Shown piece after piece: positions 1 to 7,600 of a stretch of 20,202 nt of DNA (its first letter is position 1; every line of letters starts with the position of its first letter). The notes beneath the pieces were generated by a model, which was not told where the DNA came from, searched no databases, and worked only from the letters and a program-made list of their open reading frames with translations. The stretch is taken from NCBI GenBank assembly GCA_035642125.1, contig DASQSZ010000117.1:1-20202 (forward strand). The letters run 5' to 3'. The translations under genes were made by a program, and so were the position numbers. The stretch comes from CALAED01 sp937891035 (lineage in GTDB: Bacteria > Actinomycetota > Actinomycetes > Streptosporangiales > Streptosporangiaceae).

Positions 1-2
1 TG

Positions 3-509
3 GCCCCGGTGACACCGGTGCCGGCCCGCCTCGGCTCGGTCGGGCTCCTGTTCGCCGTGTACGCGCTGGTCGCGTTGCGGCTGCGGGGACGAAGGCGCGC
101 CTGCTTCGGCGGCCGGCCGCCGACCCGCGTCACCGGGGGACACGCGGCGGCCTGCGCAGGCGTGGCCGTGCTGGCCGGCGTCGGTCTTATCGCCGGGCTC
201 GTCGGCGGGTGGCCGGGCGGGAGCGGTACTGGGCGTGCGTGGTTCGCCAGCGTCGAGGTCGCGATCGGGCTCGTCCTCGCCGCGCTTGCCGCGCTGACCG
301 CGTTGGCGGTGGGCCGGCTGCGGACGGGTGCGGCGGCCGACCGTGGGCACCGGGCGGCGACCGACGCCGCGGCCGGCCGGCCCGTCTCCGCCGCCGCCCA
401 CGGTCTAGCTGAGATCCGCGACCTGCTTCGCCGGTCGGCGTCGGCGACGGCGCCATCACCGGCGGCCTCACCGAAAGCCGGACCGGGGAAGGCGCGGGTG
501 CCGGCATGA
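3..509 (+). CDS. MauE/DoxX-like integral membrane protein, C-terminal part (5' end outside window)
   Basis: The frame is open to the left edge, so the GTG at position 9 is probably internal and the gene starts upstream. Two or three hydrophobic segments are visible (about residues 8-24, 43-66 and 80-101 counted from that GTG). A basic loop ending in Ala-Cys-Phe-Gly-Gly lies between the first two. This loop recalls the CxCFG loop of MauE/DoxX-type redox membrane proteins, which help deliver reducing equivalents for periplasmic disulfide chemistry. Here the first Cys of the pair is replaced and only Cys32 remains, so redox function is doubtful. The tail from about residue 105 is Ala/Arg/Pro-rich and low in complexity. 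The stop overlaps the next start in an ATGA, so the two are probably co-translated. MauE-like membership is a pattern judgement from the loop and helix spacing; any small actinobacterial membrane protein is the alternative. Confidence 0.6.
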   Translation, partial: APVTPVPARLGSVGLLFAVYALVALRLRGRRRACFGGRPPTRVTGGHAAACAGVAVLAGVGLIAGLVGGWPGGSGTGRAWFASVEVAIGLVLAALAALTALAVGRLRTGAAADRGHRAATDAAAGRPVSAAAHGLAEIRDLLRRSASATAPSPAASPKAGPGKARVPA

Positions 510-922
510 CCGCGACGATGACGGCCATGTGGGCCGCGGTCCGGCTGCGCAGGAAGGCGCTGCCCGAGCTCATCGCCGGCATAGAACGGCCGGCGGCGCG
601 TCGTCGACGACGCGTTCGCGGCCGTCCGGACATCCCCCTCGTCATTGCCGTCCTTCGGCTGTTCACCGGGTTCGCCGCCCCGATGCGCGAGAACGCGATC
701 GTCGTCGCCGCGCTGCGCAGGTGCGGCGTGCCGGCGCAGCTGGTGGTGGGCGCCGATCCGGTCCCCGACGAGCGCGGCGGATATCGCGTTTACACGTGGA
801 TCGAGCTCGCCGGCGTGGCGCTGGACACCGATTCCCCACCCGGCAACTATCTGGTGGAAATGGTGAGATTCCCGCGAGTGGGGGATAGGCGAGCGAGAAA
901 TTCCTTGCCAAGGGCGCACTGA
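506..922 (+). CDS. McjB/lasso B2-like transglutaminase-fold protein lacking catalytic Cys and His
   Basis: This 138-residue protein has the size and core pattern of lasso-peptide B2 leader peptidases (transglutaminase-like fold, McjB C-terminal type). A helix ending in LRRCGVPAQLVVGA (about residues 70-83) is followed by a YTWIEL strand (96-101) and a short LDTD turn. In active B2 proteins the helix begins with a catalytic Cys (CLPRSL-like) and the strand reads HAWVE. Here the aligned positions are Pro59 and Tyr96, so the thiol-protease dyad appears to be gone. The start overlaps the preceding stop (ATGA at 506-509), indicating translational coupling. No B1, C or precursor gene is visible in the window; they could lie upstream. 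Alternatives are a pseudoenzyme with a binding role or a decaying gene; the broken S9 gene next to it favours decay. Fold assignment is moderately secure, function is not. Confidence 0.6.
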   Translation: MTATMTAMWAAVRLRRKALPELIAGIERPAARRRRRVRGRPDIPLVIAVLRLFTGFAAPMRENAIVVAALRRCGVPAQLVVGADPVPDERGGYRVYTWIELAGVALDTDSPPGNYLVEMVRFPRVGDRRARNSLPRAH

Positions 923-1013
923 CACGTGGCCGGGGCGGATTGACTTATCGCGGCCGGTGCGGCGCAACATCCGCCGGCGATTTTGTTGATCGCAAGGACA
1001 GTTCTCCCTGCAC

Positions 1014-1539
1014 TTGCCGAAACATGGCGCACAGACCGGCGTCGGCCTTGTATGGCTGTCGCTACGAGACGAGCCGATCCCGAGCGCCCAGGGGGTGCTC
1101 GATCCGTACTGGCTGACCCTGGCGGGTTTCGCCGTACTGGACGTACGGGTCTCGCCCGCGTGGTGGCCGGAGGTGCCCGACTGCGATCCGGCTCCCGGCT
1201 CGTGCGGCAGATCCGCGCTGCGGTCACCGGCGCGGCATCATGCGCCTCGGTTGCGGCGGCCTGGCCGTCGGCGGCACCAGTTTCGGCGCGACCCTCTCGC
1301 TGGTCGCGGTCGCCGACTGCGATCTGTTCGCCGCCGCGATCGCGCAAAGCGGCGCCTACCCCCGGCAGCTGACCCCGCTGGGTTTCCACGACGAGCCCCG
1401 GACGCTCTGGGAGGCACCGCGCGTCTATAGGGACTTTGGCACGATGGCGGTCGCTCCGCCAATTTTGCCGCTAATCCCGACTAATTGGGGATTCGCCGCG
1501 ACCGGCCATTCACGCTTCGTGATCAAGTCAACACTATAA
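1014..1539 (+). pseudogene. S9 prolyl-oligopeptidase-like (lasso isopeptidase-like) pseudogene
   Basis: Family-like sequence is spread over three frames. Frame 3 (from 1014) reads LDPYWLTLAGFAVLDVRVSP, like the beta-strand region before the active site of S9 peptidases. Frame 2 (about 1198-1230) reads RLVRQIRAAVTG, like the helix that follows. Frame 1 (about 1225-1430) reads RRGIMRLGCGGLAVGGTSFGA, then AIAQSGAYPRQLTPLGF and RTLWEAPRVYRDF. The GxSxG nucleophile Ser is the AGT at 1279-1281. S9 enzymes then need an Asp and a His further on; similarity stops near 1430 and the frame ends at 1539, so both are absent. The N-terminal beta-propeller is also missing. The protein cannot be made or be active. 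S9 isopeptidases accompany some lasso-peptide loci, and a B2-like gene lies just upstream, so both may be remnants of one cluster. The S9 identity is fairly clear; the lasso link is inference. Confidence 0.7.
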
Positions 1540-1610
1540 GTGAATTAATGGCGACGCCATAGCGCGACGGCCGCATCTTCATGGCGATCGGCAATGTGTC
1601 GGCTAGTGTG

Positions 1611-1636
1611 TTGACTCACGCCTTGGGTATCCAAGG
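1611..1636 (+). promoter_or_regulatory. TTGACT box followed by perfect 6-bp dyad
   Basis: A TTGACT hexamer (1611-1616), matching a -35 element, is followed four bases later by the dyad CCTTGG-GTAT-CCAAGG (1621-1636). The dyad would sit between -35 and -10, a standard repressor position. No convincing -10 at ideal spacing is seen (TAATGG at 1637 is 20 bases away). It lies ahead of the small genes at 1664 and 1935. Dyad seen directly; operator role inferred. Confidence 0.35.
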
Positions 1637-1663
1637 TAATGGTCGACGAGATGTTCTAACAAT

Positions 1664-1942
1664 ATGACCGAGGGCCGTCCTCGCCGCCACGGGAAACTGT
1701 TGGCGCAGCCGCGACCGGAGAGAACGACCCTCGCACCCGCCGAACCGCTCATTCTTCGTGCCCGGCCCGATGCGGGAGATTATGAAATGTTCAATATGCC
1801 CGTTCCGCCGCGTTATATCGGCCATTGGCCGCGCTCTCAGTTTACCGTACCTACCGAACGCCGCCGTTCGCTGAGGGGCCGCCTACTCGCAGCACAATCC
1901 GCCTTTGCGCGAAACCCGGCCAGGGGCGGCCGAAATGGCTGA
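1664..1942 (+). CDS. hypothetical small basic protein (doubtful)
   Basis: This 92-codon frame has no recognised domain. It is Arg/Pro-rich with no hydrophobic segment. Its third-position GC is clearly lower than that of the confident genes here, and no Shine-Dalgarno precedes the ATG. Two things argue for it: a possible promoter with a dyad lies just upstream (1611-1636), and its stop overlaps the ATG of the next gene by eight bases, as in coupled pairs. A minus-strand frame over 1616-1825 is no better. I keep it as a low-confidence ORF; the stretch may equally be an untranslated leader of the membrane-protein gene that follows. Confidence 0.25.
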   Translation: MTEGRPRRHGKLLAQPRPERTTLAPAEPLILRARPDAGDYEMFNMPVPPRYIGHWPRSQFTVPTERRRSLRGRLLAAQSAFARNPARGGRNG

Positions 1943-2480
1943 CAACCGGCCGACCCGGCGTCTCATGCGCATGGCTCTGTGCGGCTGCGCAGTGCTCGTC
2001 GTAGCGCTGGCGGGGCCGGCCACCTACCGCTACGCGGTGCCGCACACGCCGGGCTCGCCGCCCGTCATCGCGCTCGGCGCCGCCGGTTTGGTGTGCTACA
2101 CGATCTTCTTCCTGGTCTGCGAGGCGGCGCTGCTCGTCCTGGCCGTGATAAACATCCGGGACGAAAAAGTGCACAACAAATACAAATCGCTCATGCTGCT
2201 CGTCCTGTACGTCTTCACCTTCCGCTACCGGCGAGTGCTTCCGGCCAGGTTCTTCGCCGAGACCGACAGCGCACCCGCTGGCGGCGGCGGGCCACGCGGC
2301 AGGCGCCGGCAGCAGCGGCGTACGACCACCAGGAATCCGCCGCCATCCTCGCCCGTGACCGACGAGGAGATTCGCGCTGTCGCCCTCCTGATCGCTCGTA
2401 TGGCGAGCACGCTCGGCGACAGCAACGACACCACCGGCCCCGCCGCCGATGTCCCCGCCCAGTCCCGCCCGCGCGAATAA
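1935..2480 (+). CDS. hypothetical membrane protein, two TM segments and disordered tail
   Basis: The 181-residue product (ATG at 1935, with the purine-rich AGGGGC about eight bases upstream) has a short basic N-terminus. Two hydrophobic segments follow (about residues 11-26 and 45-73), separated by a short Pro-rich loop, then a basic stretch with DEKVHNKYKS and another hydrophobic patch (LMLLVLYVFTF). From about residue 105 it is Gly/Arg/Pro/Thr-rich and probably disordered, with one helical patch (TDEEIRAVALLIARMAS). The basic segments suggest an Nin topology with a cytoplasmic tail. I recognise no family. An in-frame GTG at 1905 gives a longer form, but the 1935 ATG has the better upstream context and overlaps the preceding ORF. 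It could be an orphan or fast-evolving gene; a long opposite-strand frame (1851-2510) exists but has no recognisable features. Confidence 0.55.
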   Translation: MADNRPTRRLMRMALCGCAVLVVALAGPATYRYAVPHTPGSPPVIALGAAGLVCYTIFFLVCEAALLVLAVINIRDEKVHNKYKSLMLLVLYVFTFRYRRVLPARFFAETDSAPAGGGGPRGRRRQQRRTTTRNPPPSSPVTDEEIRAVALLIARMASTLGDSNDTTGPAADVPAQSRPRE

Positions 2481-2758
2481 CCGGAGGACACCGATCCTCT
2501 CGAAGAACAAGGCGCCGGCTGCCGCCGCGCCGCCGGCCAGGGCCGCCGCCGTGGTCAGGTGCGCTCATCGTGGCGGCGTGGAGCTTTGCGGCTTTACGGC
2601 GGACGGACACCGCGCTTCGTCGTTCTCTACACGCCGGCGCGCGGTTTGCGGCTCGATATCTTGACAGCGCCACAGGCGATACCGCCCCCAGCCCGTAGCG
2701 GTCAGGCTGCCTACCAGGTCAGCGGGGGTGCGCGCATCCGGGGCGACGCCGGTTTGGG

Positions 2759-2773
2759 TAGGGTGCTGGCGTG
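2759..2773 (+). promoter_or_regulatory. -10-like TANNNT six bases before GTG start (leaderless candidate)
   Basis: TAGGGT (2759-2764) is followed by six bases and then the GTG start of the DUF1697 gene at 2771. TANNNT with the start codon at about +1 is the known pattern of leaderless transcripts in actinobacteria. No Shine-Dalgarno is visible upstream. No good -35 is seen. Confidence 0.35.
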
Positions 2774-3340
2774 CCCACCCATGTCGCGCTGCTGCGCGGT
2801 ATCAACCTCGGCGGTCGCAACAAGGTCGCGATGGCGGATCTGCGCGAGGTCGTGACCTCACTCGGGCATACCGACGTCGCGACGTACATCCAGAGCGGCA
2901 ACGTGCTGTTCTCCACAGTCGAGACGGATACAACGGCGTTGGCCGCGACGCTGGAGCGGGCGATCGCGGAGAAGCTGGCGGTGCGGCCGCGCGTGGTCGT
3001 GCTGTCCCGGGAGGAGCTGGCACAGGTCGTACGGGACACCCCATATCCGGACGAGCCGAACCCGAAGAACGTGCACGCGGTGTTCCTCGGCGCCGAGCCG
3101 GGCCCGGATGAACTGGAAAGTTTGGCGGCCGCCCAGCGGAAGGCTGCGGCCAAGGGCAGCCGCGACACGGCGCAGGTTGTGGGCCGCACCCTCTTCTTGC
3201 ACACGCCGGACGGCTTCGGACGCAGCGAACTGGCGGCGCTGCTCGCCGGCGGCAAAGGCGGCGCCAAGGCGATCGGCGCGAACGGTACGGCGCGCAACTG
3301 GGCCACCGTCACCAAGCTGCTCACCCTCTGTGATGCCTGA
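2771..3340 (+). CDS. DUF1697 domain protein
   Basis: The 189-residue product is a full-length DUF1697 protein. Family landmarks are the N-terminal HVALLRGINLGGRNKVAM (residues 4-21), then LGHTDVATYIQSGNVLFST (31-49), a central ferredoxin-like region with NPKNVHAVFLGAEP (about 97-110), and the closing GTARNWATVTKLL near the C-terminus. The family is widespread in bacteria, soluble and cytoplasmic. Its biochemical function is not established, and nothing here adds to it. The GTG start is chosen because the family's conserved MxxxVALLRGIN begins there; it has no Shine-Dalgarno but a TANNNT six bases upstream. It appears to be a single-gene unit with a hairpin after it (3383-3408) and unrelated genes on both sides. 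Confidence 0.9.
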   Translation: MPTHVALLRGINLGGRNKVAMADLREVVTSLGHTDVATYIQSGNVLFSTVETDTTALAATLERAIAEKLAVRPRVVVLSREELAQVVRDTPYPDEPNPKNVHAVFLGAEPGPDELESLAAAQRKAAAKGSRDTAQVVGRTLFLHTPDGFGRSELAALLAGGKGGAKAIGANGTARNWATVTKLLTLCDA

Positions 3341-3382
3341 ATAGGTTTGGGCTTGGGCAGCGGCGGCCCTTCAATGGCCAAC

Positions 3383-3408
3383 GGCAAGGGCGTGGGCGCT
3401 CCTTTGCC
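3383..3408 (+). terminator. stem-loop after DUF1697 gene
   Basis: GGCAAGGG (3383-3390) can pair with CCTTTGCC (3401-3408) through eight positions including one G-T wobble, leaving a 10-base loop. It starts about 40 bases past the stop codon. There is no T-run after it, which is common for actinomycete terminators but lowers confidence. Confidence 0.35.
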
Positions 3409-3561
3409 CGGTCCGAAGGCCCTAGTTGGACGGCGTGTTCGTTGTCATCTGCCATCCTCCAGATACAGCGCCCGCCTCGGTCCACAGCGTCCGGGATCAT
3501 CCGACATTGGGAAATCCCCTTCTTTGGAGAAATCCGAGAAGCCTGTAGTCAGGCGATCACA

Positions 3562-4461
3562 ATGGGTTGCATGGCGAAAAACCCTCCGACCGTCCGGATG
3601 CGTCGTCTCGGCGTCGAACTGCGCAAGCTCCGCGAGGAACGCGACCTCACCCTCGACCAGGCGGCCGAGTTGCTCAGCCTCTCCAAGTCCGCGCTCAACC
3701 GGATGGAGAACGCCCAAGTCATCACCCGCGCCCACGAGGTGAAGTACATCATCATGATGTACGAGGTCACCGACAAGGCGCGGCGCGACGCCCTGCTCGG
3801 CCTGGCCAGCTCGGGCCGCTCCAAGGACTGGGTGAAGCGCTACGGCGCCCTGTCCCCCGACTCGACGGTCGCCGATCTCGTCCTGCTGGAACAAGACTCC
3901 TCGGCGATCCGTGCTTGTCATCCGTTCGGCATCCCCGGTCTCCTGCAGACGGCGGACTACGCTCGGGCGGTCAAGGGCTCGATCCGGCTCGACCCGGCAC
4001 GGGATCTGGACCAGGCCGTGGCCTTCCGGATGGCCAGGAAGGAGGTCCTGTCTCGGCCCGTTCCGGTGCGATTCGACGCGGTGATCGGCGAGGCCGCGCT
4101 GCGGCAGCGGATGGGCGGGGTCGGCACCCTGCGCGACCAGTTGCGTTACCTGTTGGAGGCTTCGCGCCCAGAGAACGTCACGGTCCGGGTGCTGCCGTAC
4201 GAGGCCGCCAGGCACCCTGGCTTCGACGGCCCCTTCACCATGCTCGACGTCGAGGCCGGACACTTCACCGTCGTGGTCATCGACGGCCTGGCCCGGAGCG
4301 TCTATTTGGAGGATAATGCCGACGTCGAGCGCTATAGGGTTGCCTTCGCCGAATTGTGCGCACTTGCCCTGTCCGCGGCGGACTCACGTAGGCTGATCGA
4401 GCGAGTGCTCGGCGAGCTTGAGGCCGTGCCGGAGGAGGAGCAGGATGATCGTCTGGCGTAA
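3562..4461 (+). CDS. XRE-family HTH regulator with DUF5753 domain (Scr1-type antitoxin-like)
   Basis: This is a DNA-binding regulator of the large actinobacterial HTH_31/DUF5753 class. Counting from the ATG at 3571, residues about 11-66 form the helix-turn-helix (RRLGVELRKLREERDLTLDQ, then AAELLSLSKSALNRMENAQ). Residues about 105-285 are the DUF5753 domain, opening with LEQDSSAIRACHPFGIPGLLQTADYARA and including VTVRVLPYEAARHPGFDGPF. The length (about 296-299 residues) is normal. The ATG at 3562 has AGG eight bases upstream; the ATG at 3571 matches the usual family start; the longer TTG frame from 3442 adds unlike sequence and is rejected. It overlaps the DUF397 gene by 17 bases, the usual pairing. 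In Streptomyces such pairs influence development and antibiotic production, and some act as toxin-antitoxin-like systems. Direct GAAATCC repeats at 3511 and 3529 could be an autoregulatory site. Family certain; target unknown. Confidence 0.93.
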   Translation: MGCMAKNPPTVRMRRLGVELRKLREERDLTLDQAAELLSLSKSALNRMENAQVITRAHEVKYIIMMYEVTDKARRDALLGLASSGRSKDWVKRYGALSPDSTVADLVLLEQDSSAIRACHPFGIPGLLQTADYARAVKGSIRLDPARDLDQAVAFRMARKEVLSRPVPVRFDAVIGEAALRQRMGGVGTLRDQLRYLLEASRPENVTVRVLPYEAARHPGFDGPFTMLDVEAGHFTVVVIDGLARSVYLEDNADVERYRVAFAELCALALSAADSRRLIERVLGELEAVPEEEQDDRLA

Positions 4462-4645
4462 GAGCAGCTACAGCGGTACGCAAGATGAATCGGACTGCGT
4501 GGAGGTCGCCGGGCTGCCCGGCCACACCGTGCGGGTGATCGGCGTACGCGACTCCAAAAACCCGGCCGGCCCCGTCCTGAACCTCGCCCCCGCCGCCTTC
4601 CGTACTCTCCTCCACCGCCTGAAATCCGAATATCCCGTGCCGTGA
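4445..4645 (+). CDS. DUF397 domain protein, partner of the XRE-DUF5753 regulator
   Basis: The 66-residue product is a typical DUF397 protein: WRKSSYSGTQDESDCVEVA near the N-terminus, then VRVIGVRDSKNPAGPVLNLAPAAF and a C-terminal amphipathic helix (RTLLHRLKSE). The ATG at 4445 is chosen because a strong purine-rich ribosome binding site (GGAGGAGGAG) lies just upstream and the conserved VWRKSSYSG follows at once. The frame also opens upstream at 4418 but that is not family-like. The start lies inside the end of the regulator gene (17-base overlap), so translation is probably coupled. In known pairs the DUF397 protein works with the DUF5753 regulator, sometimes described as the toxin-like member. 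The stop is 14 bases from the end of the convergent NACHT gene. Confidence 0.93.
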   Translation: MIVWRKSSYSGTQDESDCVEVAGLPGHTVRVIGVRDSKNPAGPVLNLAPAAFRTLLHRLKSEYPVP

Positions 4646-4659
4646 TAAAGCCACGTGAC

Positions 4660-7600
4660 CTATTCGAGAAGCTCTGCAGCGAGTTCCTCCAGTCTTCCGA
4701 GGAGTTCCGGATCAGCCTTTTCACTTACTAGCTTAGATCGGAGACCCCCGAACAACTGGTCGGCCGGAGCGCTGAGTGGTCTGTTAAGCACCTCCAGCAC
4801 ATCGAGGACCGTCTGGAAGTTGGGTCCAGCGAGGTCTAGCAGTATATATTTGTAGAGCAAATCGACTACTTTTTGTTGTCCGAGGTGGGGGGCATCCTCA
4901 CGTAGCTGTCGAAGGAGATTGGACTGCCACCCCGGCGTACTTGGCCCGTGGATGAAGCACCAGTTGTAGAGCTGGAGTCGCAGATCGGGTCCATGTTCTT
5001 CGAACGGGGCCAGTCGCAGCTCGAGCAGGGCATTGGTGGGTGCTGATGTCATAAGCATATCTCCCCCCCAAACCTCTCCGACGTAATCGACGTACCTGTA
5101 GTACGGCACTATAACCGAGGTTAGGCCCCCGGGAGCGTCCATCATCTTGGCGAAGAACTCCGCGGTTCGGAGATACTTGCCCGCCTCGGAGTGAGCCGGC
5201 AACGTGAAGTCGTAGAAGTGCTGATGACTGCTACCAAGTGGCCCGAACGGAGCATGTGGCACCAACGAAGTGTTCTCATAAGGCCGTACCGGTGAATCAT
5301 CCTCCCGTCGCGCCCATGGTTCTGCCCGCCGTCGCTGGTCGAGATCGACTCGCTGATATATACGCACGGTGTCCCGCAGTCCATTCCATTCGTGGTAGGA
5401 AAGCTCGCTCCACCATAGGCTTGTATTCCAGTCGCGTGCCGCGATGGGACCGTCGGCGCTGAGCACCGCGAGTACGGCCAGATTGCAGGAGAAGGCGGCG
5501 TGCCGGGCAGATGCCGGAAGGCGCGACGGTTCATAGTCGCCAAATGAACGAGCCGGCTGGGGATAGAGGGCATCCGGGAGGCGGTCGGTGACGAGGTCGC
5601 TGATGGCCGTCCGTTCAGGCGAGGGCAGCCGACGGAGTAGACCGGTGGTGAATTCAACAATCGCGGCGCTGCCGACAAGTGTGGCGAACGACAGCGCCGC
5701 CCATAGAAAACTGTCGTCGAGTCGGGTCGGCGTGGTGCGGCGCTCGTTGAACGCCCGCACTTCTACCAATTCTCGCAGCGTTTCAACAACGATCCTGGCG
5801 ACCAGGAACTCACCAAAGGTGGCATGCAGAAATTCAAAGGCATGCTCCTTGCCGCCGTCGCGGAGTGCTCGCGATTCGTGCACGAAGAAGAACCGCCCGA
5901 CAACGCGTTGTGTCGGGCTGAGGGGCTTGTCCAACCCGCCGTCTGCCGATACGGCGGGCTCCGGCAGCAGGGTGGTCAGATCTTTGGCCAGTTCGGCCTC
6001 GGTGACTACTTGCGCATGTCGGTTGAACATGGCCAGCGCCACCACTGCGAGCCGGCGCATCTCCGTCTCAATCTCGCGGCGCTCCGCATCCTCGTCCAGA
6101 CGAGGGTCGTGCTTACGGACCTCGCGGCGAGCGAAGTCGGCGAGTAGCCGCTCGTACAGCTCGGCGCGGCTCAGGTCAGCGTCGGCGTTCTGTAAGGCAT
6201 TGGCGCCGGCGTCGTAGAGCGCGAGCATCATCAGCAGAAGGGGCTGGTCGGCCAGCTCACGGTGGGCAAGCGCGGCTTCGAGCGGGAACGGCCGAACGCC
6301 GCGCGCCGCGAACGCAGCGGTGTTGGTCTCGTTCCAGACATCCAGCCATGTCGCCACCTGACCGTCATCGAACGGCTCCAGCTTCAGCATGACGCTGCCG
6401 CCCGGTATGCGAGCCCGGTCGGCGACCACGGTCCGGCTGGTCACGATGACGGCGACCGGGCGGCCGAGTTCGTGTTCGCGCTGCTGGAATTGGACGACCT
6501 GCTCCAAGTAGTCGGCTCGGTTGACGCCGGTCGCCTGCAACAACTCGTCGAAACCGTCCAGCATCACCACCGGCAACGCGCCGTCGGCCGAGTTGACGAG
6601 GTCGGGCCAGGTGATCTCCCGTCCGGTCATATCTCGGATGGCGTGCTCGATTTGTGTCTGGATCGGGGCGTCCGCGGGAACGCTTCGCAGTTCCACTCGA
6701 ACAGGCAGGAAGTCCGTGTCGGCCAGCCGCGCGGCGAGCATCTTGGTGAGTACCGACTTGCCCGCCCCCGGATGGCCCAGCACCAGCAACAGCGTCCTGG
6801 TCGCTTCCCGCCCCGTGAGCAGTCCCACAATGACCTGCTGCACTTCGCAGACGACGCCGTTGCCGGCCCACCAACTCTCATCTGCCGGCCGGGCGTTTCC
6901 TTTGTACGTGGAGACCCGGCAGCGCGGATTCACATAAGCGGTTTCCAAGCTCGGCAGCACGACTCCATCGGGAGCGTCACCGCCGCTCAGAATCGACGCC
7001 TGGATCCCCGACCGGTAGCGCGTCACCAAGTCGCTGCGGGTACGCTCGACCGAACCCCGCCCGGAAATCTCCCGCATAAAGGCCGAAACGCCCGCCAGCC
7101 CCGTGTTCAGGCTGTCCAGCCGGTCGCGCAGTTCGCCGCCTATGCGCTCGACAGTAGTACGCGTGGCGCGGTGGTCGGTGAGAGTCGCCCACACCGCGAA
7201 TTCCGGGACCTCAGCCGCCAGTCGCCGGAAATTCTCCTCATAGCGTCGCAACGCGACCTTGTGCAGGTCGGCGACCTGGTCGGCGACCCGCTCTCCGTCG
7301 GTTTCGCTAAGAGCCTCCCAACAGGAGAGACCTTGGACGAACTCCCTCAAGTGAATCCGTGCAATCGCATAGTGCTCAGTAAGCAACTCGAGGGTGTCCT
7401 CATATGGGCATTGCGGCTCGGGCAGGGCGATCGAGGCATGGAGCAGAGATTCGGTCAGGTTTCTATAGCGCGGCCCGGCGGATACCTCGAAGTCCACGCC
7501 CGCAGTCGCGCCACCAGACGAGATGGCCAGCCGCTCTTCTTCGGTCAACTCGAGATCGCGCAGGCTGATGGGGCTGCCCGGGGAGTCGAGCAACTCGCCC

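Noticed and set aside
1851..2510. 219-codon minus-strand frame
   Set aside because: Opposite a plus-strand frame with coherent membrane segments; no recognisable domain.
2481..2770. Possible gene after the GGAGG at 2482
   Set aside because: No start codon at a suitable distance and only short low-complexity frames; treated as non-coding.
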